Assembly: GCA_016283155.1 (NCBI GenBank)
Contig: JAEEMI010000017.1
Coordinates: forward strand, 1 to 64,000
Length of the DNA stretch: 64,000 nt
From: Clostridia bacterium
GTDB taxonomy: Bacteria; Bacillota; Clostridia; Christensenellales; UBA1242
Direction: 5' to 3'
Position 1 is the stretch's first letter, and each line of letters opens with the position of its first letter. The notes below the pieces were generated by a model, which was not told where the DNA came from, did not search any database, and worked only from the letters and a program-made list of their open reading frames with translations. This document shows positions 61,201 to 64,000 of this stretch, one piece after another. Position numbers and translations under genes: made by a program.

Positions 61201-62578
61201 AAACGTATTCTCCGGTTGGACTTCTACTAAACGTATTTATTTTGCTGGGGTTAGTGCACAACAAAGTGGTTGGAATACAAATTGGCAATATTCGTGCAGT
61301 GCAAATGTGTTTTGGAAACAATATTATTCGAATAATTTAATTTATCGTATCAATAGTTATAAGAATGGAGATATTGCGTCACTATCAGTTAGCGGCTATT
61401 ACTCTTATAGTGGAACAAATCTTGTTATTCCAGAAACTTGCGATAGTATACCCGTTACTTCTATTTATGAAAATGCTTTTAAAGATTCTTCATTTGTATC
61501 TGTTTCAATTTCTAGTAGTGTCACCAGCATTGGTGCGTATGCATTCTGTGGATGTACAAGGTTAACCTCAATTGATATTTCAAGTAGTGTTACCAGTATT
61601 GGACAATATGCATTTAGAGATTGTACTGGATTAATCTCAATTAATATTCCAAGTAGTGTCAACAGTATTGGTATGTATGCATTCTATGGTTGTACAAATT
61701 TGAAATCAATTATAATTCCAAGTAGTGTTATGTCTATTAATAATTATGCATTTTATAATTGGACAAAAGATCAAAAAATTTATTTTGAGGCAAGTTCAAA
61801 ACCAAATAATTGGTGGGCAGTAAATTGCAATGCAAAAATAATTTGGAACTACCGAAATGTAATTTGTGATGATCAATTTGCCTATCGACCAATTAATAAT
61901 GGAACAGAGTATGAAATAGCTGAATACATTGGTAATGATACAGCTATTACGATACCAGAAACCTATAATAATAAATTAATTACAGGTATAGGTAATTATG
62001 CGTTCTATCGCGATACTGGTTTGACGTCAGTTAGTATGCCAAATACAATAACAAGGATTGACGAGTATGCGTTCTATGGCTGTACGAATTTGAGTTCAAT
62101 TATCATACCAGGTAATGTCACAAGTATTGGAACAAATGTATTTGGTTTATGGAAACCAACTCAAATAATTTATTTTGAAGCAAGTTCGCAACCTAATAAC
62201 TGGAATATTGATAGTCACGCACGACTTATCTGGAATTATACAGATGTGATAATTATAGATGGTTTTGTATTGCAATTAATTAATAATGGTACTGAGTACC
62301 AAGTTATTGTTTATATTGGTAACGCTACAGTGATTACCGTTCCACAAGAATATAATAACAAACCAATTATAAGTATTTGTGAACGTGCATTCTATAATTG
62401 CACTGGTATCACCTCTATTATAATTCCTGAAAGTGTTACCAATATTTGCAGTTATGCATTTGCTAATTGGTCGGCTAACCAAACGATTAATTGTGTTGCG
62501 GCTACTGCGCCAAGCAATTGGCTATTAGGTTGGAATTATGCCTGCGATGCCACTATCGTTTGGAATTATACAGAGTAA
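52277..62578 (+). CDS. Giant BspA-type LRR surface protein (3433 aa, thirteen modules)
   Basis: Residues ~5-27 are a hydrophobic signal or anchor helix (VLISLLIIVVIGSLAVVGA) with no lipobox Cys. One Listeria/Bacteroides repeat (YTINFDPCGG to YAKW) follows at ~50-118. The rest is ~13 modules. Each opens with a strand segment of the type YEI..Y.GN...ITIP..YN and holds several to over ten 23-residue LRR_5 repeats (AFxGCTGLTSITIPSSVTSIG). Most close with a Trp-rich segment (W...Q.IYCEASSKPS.W). The protein ends after a last W-x-Y segment with no C-terminal anchor. Several modules share nearly identical DNA blocks. ATG 52277 is chosen for the preceding GGGGAA and the MKKR start. It is likely a very long adhesin or matrix filament. 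Confidence 0.9.
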   Translation: MKKRLKVLISLLIIVVIGSLAVVGAMFFLPNEFNFLNFNKKSEQTVEKQYTINFDPCGGDVMTSTQVAEGAQLAEVVPTWESYEFKGWYLDESYKQKYDFSTPVTSDLTLYAKWPVNITKLYKFEAAADNQSYVLAQYKVNTQTDLILPKSYNNLPVTVIKANAFNNRNNLNTITIPNSYVEIKNDVFNNCYNLNSVKISSSVTKIGRNAFSGVNYDCKFYCEALKKPSGWNVYWNSNTNASNYGNQSNEYLNWGCKVDASFVFALASDATSYEVISYMDSSKVVEIPAEYNEKPVIAIGDSAFQSSNITRVTLPNTIQSIGSYAFSDCRNLTTINFSDNMINIGNSAFYGCVGLSNIDIPDSIEYIGNSAFNSCSNLETVKLPANITSIENYTFSYCNSLYSVIIPDGVTSIGEYAFNHCTNLESIELPSSVEWIGSDAFCDCNQLTMVVIPENVTEINYQTFYSCDNLSTVTLPSNLTSIGRYAFQNCSSLTEIEIPTAVNNVDYYAFGDCNNLITVKILSPNVNLDSYAFSNCNAITNLTIPGNLSFGYRSSITSVTIADDSISIRDGAFRSWSSLSTVVIPDSVTTIGNNAFYNCYNLTEITIPSGVTTVGEGAFSGCTGLNSISMPTGVNGIGANSFYGCTSITSMNYLGTLDQYAQINFANAFSNPIYYTHKLIINGEEITNAVISTGTTSIGSYVFYGCADIASITIPSSVTSIGENAFSKCTSLTSITIPENVTSIGGYAFSECTKIKSIIIPVSVNSMGAYVFMNWTADQRIYCGCSSKPSNWNDAWSYISSNSSTCYSKIIWNCADISFDMQYAYRSIKNKSEYEIADYFGNECDVTIPQIYDNKSVTSVGSYVFKGCDKMTSVVLPNTITKIDEYAFYQCDGLLIVVIPNSVTSIGKAAFSGCSSLESVTLPGNLDFSSEHSIFSYCSNLSTITVSKESTKIGNYLFYGCSQLTNIVIPNSVTNIGQYAFGNCTGLISINIPYGVTNIDTYAFSGCSNLSLVEIPDSVISIGNYAFSSCTGLNSIVIPENVLIMGQCVFANWTSTQYVHFEANSKPSTWNSSWQSNCNASVYWGVLTTDNFVYKVDGQSLSIIGYNGNEIDVIIPATYNNLPVTSIVNNLFKNCTNLISVVIPDSVTSIGQYAFSGCTGLTSVTISSSVTSIGDYAFSGCTGLVSLVIPNSVTSVGSRAFNGWTQRQHLCCEVDSKPSNWVSSWNSGSNNQIIWGYVGSDAFDSQYRYQLIDDGANYEIVEYFGNDGAVVIPQEYNNKPVTSIGGSVFYNRKGLTSITIPDSVTNIGSYAFYQCTGLTSITIPDSVTSIGEYAFDGCTGLTSITIPSSVTSIGGYAFNGCTGLTSITIPSSVTSVGQYAFGNCTGLTSITIPSSVTSVGQYAFYRCTGLTSVTIAGSFGSYMFQYCRNLTSVEILNGVTSIGEYAFYECTGLTSINIPSSVTSVGQHAFYDCTGFTSINIPSSVTSIGQGAFSGCTGLTSINIPSSVTSIGSGVFYFCTGLTSINYLGTLEQWLQIQFGGHIISNSNETSLIIDDEEVINVVVPNGVTGIGQYAFACCKSLTSIVIPDGVTSIGQYAFNGCTGLTSINIPSSVTSIGQYAFSNCTRLTSITIPESVTSVGYYAFYNWTNSQRVYCEASSKPSGWSDTLSGLQNFFIWGCTNISIENQFIYKLINDETSYEIVAYVGNDTEIIIPELYNNKSITSIGVNVFRGNNNLISITISDRVTSIGGYAFSGCTGLTSITIPGSVTSIGGYAFSGCTGLTSITIPGSVTSIGYDAFYGCTNLTSVEILNGVTSIGQYAFSSCTGLTSITIPGSVTSIDYGAFNGCTNLTSMNYLGTLEQWVQIVFNGYYANPLYFTHKLVINGEEVTNAVVSNGQTEIKPYAFYTCRNLTSITIDSVTNIGSYAFYECTGLTSITIPSSVTSIGQDAFRNCTGLTSITIPSSVTSVGSYAFYGCTGLTSITIAGSFGSYMFQYCRNLTSVEILNGVTSIGEYAFYECTGLTSITIPSSVTSIGQDAFRNCTGLTSIMIPSSVTSIGQGAFDGCTGLTSINIPSSVTSIEDNVFYGCTGLTSITIPDSVTSIGSSTFSNCTGLTSINIPSTVTSIGYDAFGGCTKLIVIKIPYSVTNMGSSVFSGWTNRQTIYLVRNSSPSGWTSNWNGSCSATIGWNSNIADDGQFYYRYESRIIRYIGNDTVVTIPEKYNDYTITVIEKSAFSGYTGLTAITIPDGVTSIGEYAFDGCTGLTSINIPSSVTSIGQYAFRGCTNLKSIIIPNSVKYISDYAFSGWTNNQRIYCEASTQPNTWGSDWKKSCSAIAIWGCSNLSNDGRFIYRLVTGVTNKYEIYGYIGDDTAVTIPEKYNNISVTTIGAYVFYCCTGLTSVIIPDTVTSIGEYAFYGCTGLTSINIPSSVNSIDQYAFSNCIGLHRITIPSTVLIVNAYAFNDWTASQKIMCEATSQPSYWSSNWLSYCNAKVIWDYLNMPVDDQFGYKLVNDGTEYQIITYIGDATEITIPQSYNNKPITSIGEYAFNGCKNITSISITDNITGIGSYAFYQCTGLTSINIPSSVTSIGQYAFGNCTGLTSITIPSSVTSVGQYAFYRCTGLTSVTVAGSFGSYMFQYCRNLTSVEILNGVTSIGYYAFYGCTGLTSITIPDGVTSIGGYAFDGCTGLTSINIPSSVTGIGTYAFSGCTGLTSITIPSSVTSIGERAINSWTKDQKIYIEASSMPSNWSSYWAANCNAKIIWNYRNVICDDQFVYRLINNGTEYEIVEYIGNDTAITIPESYNSKPVTSISSNAFKYNNNLISVIMPNTITNLGGSAFYGCTELTSINISSSVTSIGNYTFYECNRLTSVIIPDSVTSIGNYAFYNCAKLTSINIPNDITCINNYVFYGCTKLTSIILPKGVTSIGEYAFYNCTSLYSIKIPVSVTSIGNYAFYKLGTYIINIPGVVTSMGSNVFSGWTSTKRIYFAGVSAQQSGWNTNWQYSCSANVFWKQYYSNNLIYRINSYKNGDIASLSVSGYYSYSGTNLVIPETCDSIPVTSIYENAFKDSSFVSVSISSSVTSIGAYAFCGCTRLTSIDISSSVTSIGQYAFRDCTGLISINIPSSVNSIGMYAFYGCTNLKSIIIPSSVMSINNYAFYNWTKDQKIYFEASSKPNNWWAVNCNAKIIWNYRNVICDDQFAYRPINNGTEYEIAEYIGNDTAITIPETYNNKLITGIGNYAFYRDTGLTSVSMPNTITRIDEYAFYGCTNLSSIIIPGNVTSIGTNVFGLWKPTQIIYFEASSQPNNWNIDSHARLIWNYTDVIIIDGFVLQLINNGTEYQVIVYIGNATVITVPQEYNNKPIISICERAFYNCTGITSIIIPESVTNICSYAFANWSANQTINCVAATAPSNWLLGWNYACDATIVWNYTE
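56405..56605 (+). repeat. 201-bp duplicated block, copy A
   Basis: It matches 60050-60250 over 201 bases with a single difference (A at 56519, G at 60164). It codes for 67 residues of LRR repeats. Confidence 0.9.
57524..57661 (+). repeat. Tandem pair of identical 69-bp LRR units
   Basis: Two perfect head-to-tail copies (57524-57592, 57593-57661), each coding for one 23-residue LRR_5 repeat. Confidence 0.95.
58233..58318 (+). repeat. 86-bp core block, third copy
   Basis: Identical over 86 bases to 56520-56605 and 60165-60250, the downstream parts of copies A and B. Confidence 0.92.
60050..60250 (+). repeat. 201-bp duplicated block, copy B
   Basis: The partner of 56405-56605, 3.6 kb apart in the same gene, with one mismatch. 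Confidence 0.9.
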
Positions 62579-62603
62579 AATCGTCCAACTGGACGATTTT
62601 TAT
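62577..62603 (+). terminator. Terminator of giant LRR gene
   Basis: AAAATCGTCC (62577-62586), an AACT loop and GGACGATTTT (62591-62600) plus T. It starts within the stop codon. Confidence 0.92.
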
Positions 62604-62689
62604 TTAATAAGGTAAGTAAAAATTGACATAAAGAAAAATAAGTGCCAAAAATGTAGTCAATATTAAATTGTTGGGGTTGAAATTGTTTA

Positions 62690-62764
62690 TGGTAGTCCCG
62701 ATGGGAATCGAACCCATGATACCACCGTGAAAGGGTGGTGTCTTAACCGCTTGACCACGGGACC
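62690..62764 (-). tRNA. tRNA-Glu (TTC anticodon)
   Basis: On the minus strand GGTCCCG starts at 62764, the anticodon loop CTTTCAC gives anticodon TTC between ACCACC-type stem halves, and the T arm is GGGTTCGATTCCC. CCA is encoded (62692-62690). It has its own promoter (62779-62807). No clear terminator follows. Confidence 0.95.
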
Positions 62765-62778
62765 ATTACTACTTTGGT

Positions 62779-62807
62779 AGTGTAGCATATGGCGGCGAAA
62801 TTTGCAA
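62779..62807 (-). promoter_or_regulatory. Promoter of tRNA-Glu
   Basis: On the minus strand TTGCAA (62807-62802), 17 bases and TACACT (62784-62779), then 14 bases to the tRNA. Confidence 0.6.
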
Positions 62808-62811
62808 GCAT

Positions 62812-62839
62812 AAAAAAGCCGCGGAATGGGTGCGGCTTT
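62812..62839 (-). terminator. Terminator of the two-gene minus-strand operon
   Basis: AAAGCCGC (minus strand 62839-62832) pairs with GCGGCTTT (62822-62815) and is followed by more T. Confidence 0.88.
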
Positions 62840-62866
62840 GGAATAAATTCAAATTGTGTGATTTGA

Positions 62867-63169
62867 TTAATACAAAGGACATTGATATTGTGTGGTTCGG
62901 AATGGATTTACATTAAACGGGAAAGCAAAACTGCCGTTGTTGTTAGGCATTCCAAAAGTTTGTTGTGTACAGTTTTCGTGGTTTTGGGAAAAAAGTCGTG
63001 GTGTGCGCGAATATGTTTGATAGACTTGTTCGCTATTGAGATATCCTCGGGTTAGAAGTGCATAAAGAATTAACAAGATGGATGTATTATTGGCGAGATT
63101 AATGTTGCAATTACGGGTATAGCACCATAAAGCAATTAAAGCGACGATTAAATTACGATTTGAATTCAT
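62867..63169 (-). CDS. Unrecognised 100-residue protein
   Basis: The second gene of a minus-strand pair, with AAAAGGAG before the ATG. The first half (NLIVALIALWCYTRNCNINL, SILLILYALLTRGYL) is hydrophobic and might cross the membrane or pack in a helix hairpin. The second half is Asn/Gln/Phe-rich and ends TTQYQCPLY. Four Cys are present. It is 18 bases downstream of the 189-residue gene and presumably works with it. No family is recognised. Confidence 0.65.
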   Translation of the reverse strand: MNSNRNLIVALIALWCYTRNCNINLANNTSILLILYALLTRGYLNSEQVYQTYSRTPRLFSQNHENCTQQTFGMPNNNGSFAFPFNVNPFRTTQYQCPLY

Positions 63170-63187
63170 ATTTACTCCTTTTTATTT

Positions 63188-63757
63188 TTAATAAATTTTC
63201 CCGCGTGGAAACAAAGGTTGGTTTAAGAAATTTTGGCTGTTACTGAATTGGTTATTTTCGACATTAGATACTGGTGCGTAACCGTAACAAGGTATGAGTA
63301 AATCGGTAACTGCAGTAACACGAATTAAAATTTTGGTGATTGCACCAGTAGCAGTAATGGTGTCTGTGGTGGCTGTACAATTGTTACAAGCAAATGCACC
63401 TTCTGCTGTTATTGTATAAGGAAAAGCGGTATCTTCGGGAATATACAAGACTGTATCAATGTTTTTCGTTAAATTAGTATGTGTTTCAAAGGAAGTTTGG
63501 TTAGCATCAGTTATTGATACGTTTAACGGAATGGTAATGGTTGCAGTTACACGTGCACAACGGGTATTGTCGCCCAATGGAGTGATTGTAATGTTGGTCA
63601 TTTGTGTTTCTGTGGCTACGGATTGAATATGGTTAATGGTCAACGGTGCAGTAGCTGTCGCTGGAATCGTTCCAGCGGGAATTTGTAGCTGAACATCTTG
63701 TGTGACGACCATTGCACTGTCCAGGACACGTGGTACGGAAACCACAACACGATTCAT
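63188..63757 (-). CDS. Unrecognised 189-residue beta-rich protein
   Basis: A soluble, Thr/Ile/Val/Ala-rich protein that looks like stacked beta strands. It starts MNRVVVSVPRVLDSAMVV and contains ITIPLNVSITDANQTSF. A C-x-x-C pair lies in FACNNCTATTD, with single Cys in TRCARV and IPCYGY. The V-P-R-V-x-D-S start and the later I-T-I-P-L element recall small clostridial coat-like or surface proteins, but that resemblance is weak and I do not assign it. AAAAGGAG lies 7 bases before the ATG. It is the first gene of a two-gene operon and is divergent from the membrane protein gene at the window edge. Confidence 0.65.
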   Translation of the reverse strand: MNRVVVSVPRVLDSAMVVTQDVQLQIPAGTIPATATAPLTINHIQSVATETQMTNITITPLGDNTRCARVTATITIPLNVSITDANQTSFETHTNLTKNIDTVLYIPEDTAFPYTITAEGAFACNNCTATTDTITATGAITKILIRVTAVTDLLIPCYGYAPVSNVENNQFSNSQNFLNQPLFPRGKIY

Positions 63758-63828
63758 ATTTTGTTCTCCTTTTATGTGCTTTATTTATGCAATAAATAAT
63801 TTTTGTGTGAATGCTAAATAATAAGTTG

Positions 63829-64000
63829 ATGAAAAAATTTTGGTGGCGTTTGGGTGCAGTGTTTTTAGCCGTAATTTTATTAGTGGGCTTTTTTGCGGGT
63901 GTGGTTTGGCTAGCAGGAACACGGGTAACAGCGTATGTAAATGCAGCATCAATGGGCGAAACATCCGCGCGGGCGATGTGTACAATGGACGTGACAACTG
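63829..64000 (+). CDS. Start of a membrane-anchored protein (3' end outside window)
   Basis: An open frame from ATG 63829 to the window end (57 complete codons, no stop). It begins MKKFWWRLGAVFLAVILLVG, a signal-anchor helix, then has FFAGVVWLAGTRVTAYVNAA and an exported part. An in-frame ATG at 63811 is possible, but AATAAT/TAAATA boxes lie between the two, so 63829 fits the leaderless layout better. The minus-strand frame across the same bases is a shadow. The function is unknown. Confidence 0.6.
   Translation, partial: MKKFWWRLGAVFLAVILLVGFFAGVVWLAGTRVTAYVNAASMGETSARAMCTMDVTT

Noticed and set aside
56899-61662. Several minus-strand ORFs with repeats such as ILVTLLGMLIEVNPVQP
   Set aside because: They are antisense shadows of the LRR repeats and have no ribosome-binding sites or promoters.
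55700-62500. Dense direct repeats resembling a CRISPR or satellite array
   Set aside because: The repeats are in one open reading frame, are 69 bases (23 codons) long, and vary at third codon positions; they encode LRR_5 units.
63785-63997. 70-residue minus-strand ORF at the right edge
   Set aside because: The plus strand here encodes a signal-anchor protein (MKKFWWRLG...) with a consistent start, so the minus frame is a shadow.

Overview
The window looks like part of the chromosome of an AT-rich, anaerobic, Gram-positive-type bacterium (Bacillota, probably an uncultivated gut clostridial lineage; the class is inferred and not settled by the sequence). The support is an LTA-synthase-like envelope enzyme, the scpA-scpB pair next to an M50 protease, a YhaO/YhaN-like nuclease pair, a bifurcating-type [FeFe] hydrogenase, a phosphoketolase, lipoprotein signal peptides and the standard genetic code. 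No phage, transposon or CRISPR locus is visible.

Layout. 1-5 kb: the end of an M6-like secreted peptidase, then a 1399-residue BspA-type leucine-rich-repeat (LRR) lipoprotein. 5-12.8 kb: envelope and central genes (galE, LTA-synthase-like, asnB, a PHP protein with a minimal WhiA, a shortened GlmU, rplI). 12.8-19 kb: a DUF1540-like protein, a degenerate LytM protein, a small LRR lipoprotein, phosphoketolase, tRNA-Leu and a double acetyltransferase. 19-23.2 kb: an ABC exporter, unknown genes and RNase P RNA. 23.3-29.3 kb: one operon of cmk, a PlsC-Nudix fusion, hydC-hydB-hydA and a serine hydrolase. 29.4-33.1 kb: a HicB-like orphan divergent from an unknown gene, then rpsL-rpsG-fusA. 33.2-37.5 kb: two paralogous LRR surface proteins flanking trpS-smpB. 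37.6-43.4 kb: a CvpA-like membrane protein, an M50 protease, scpA, scpB and an mTERF-like repeat protein. 43.5-52.2 kb: enolase, a flavoprotein, MscS, an acyl-ACP thioesterase and yhaO/yhaN. 52.2-62.6 kb: a single 3433-residue LRR protein. 62.6-64 kb: tRNA-Glu, two small unknown genes and the start of a membrane protein.

Two themes tie the window together. First, five surface LRR proteins occupy about a quarter of it. Four of them share one type of promoter (usually TAAACT as -10 box) whose predicted transcript begins with an AGTTTT...AAAACT hairpin, so they look co-regulated. Second, about fifteen genes that begin transcription units have a -10 box ending only 5-7 bases before the start codon (8-10 in a few more), which predicts leaderless mRNAs. 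The LRR, ribosomal-protein and enolase genes instead have leaders with strong ribosome-binding sites. This leaderless pattern was used to correct many start codons.

Metabolically, phosphoketolase, enolase and the HydABC-type hydrogenase indicate fermentation with hydrogen production or consumption. The wall and membrane genes (galE, LTA-synthase-like, GlmU-like, PlsC-Nudix, thioesterase) belong to a monoderm envelope that displays very large LRR adhesins or scaffold proteins.
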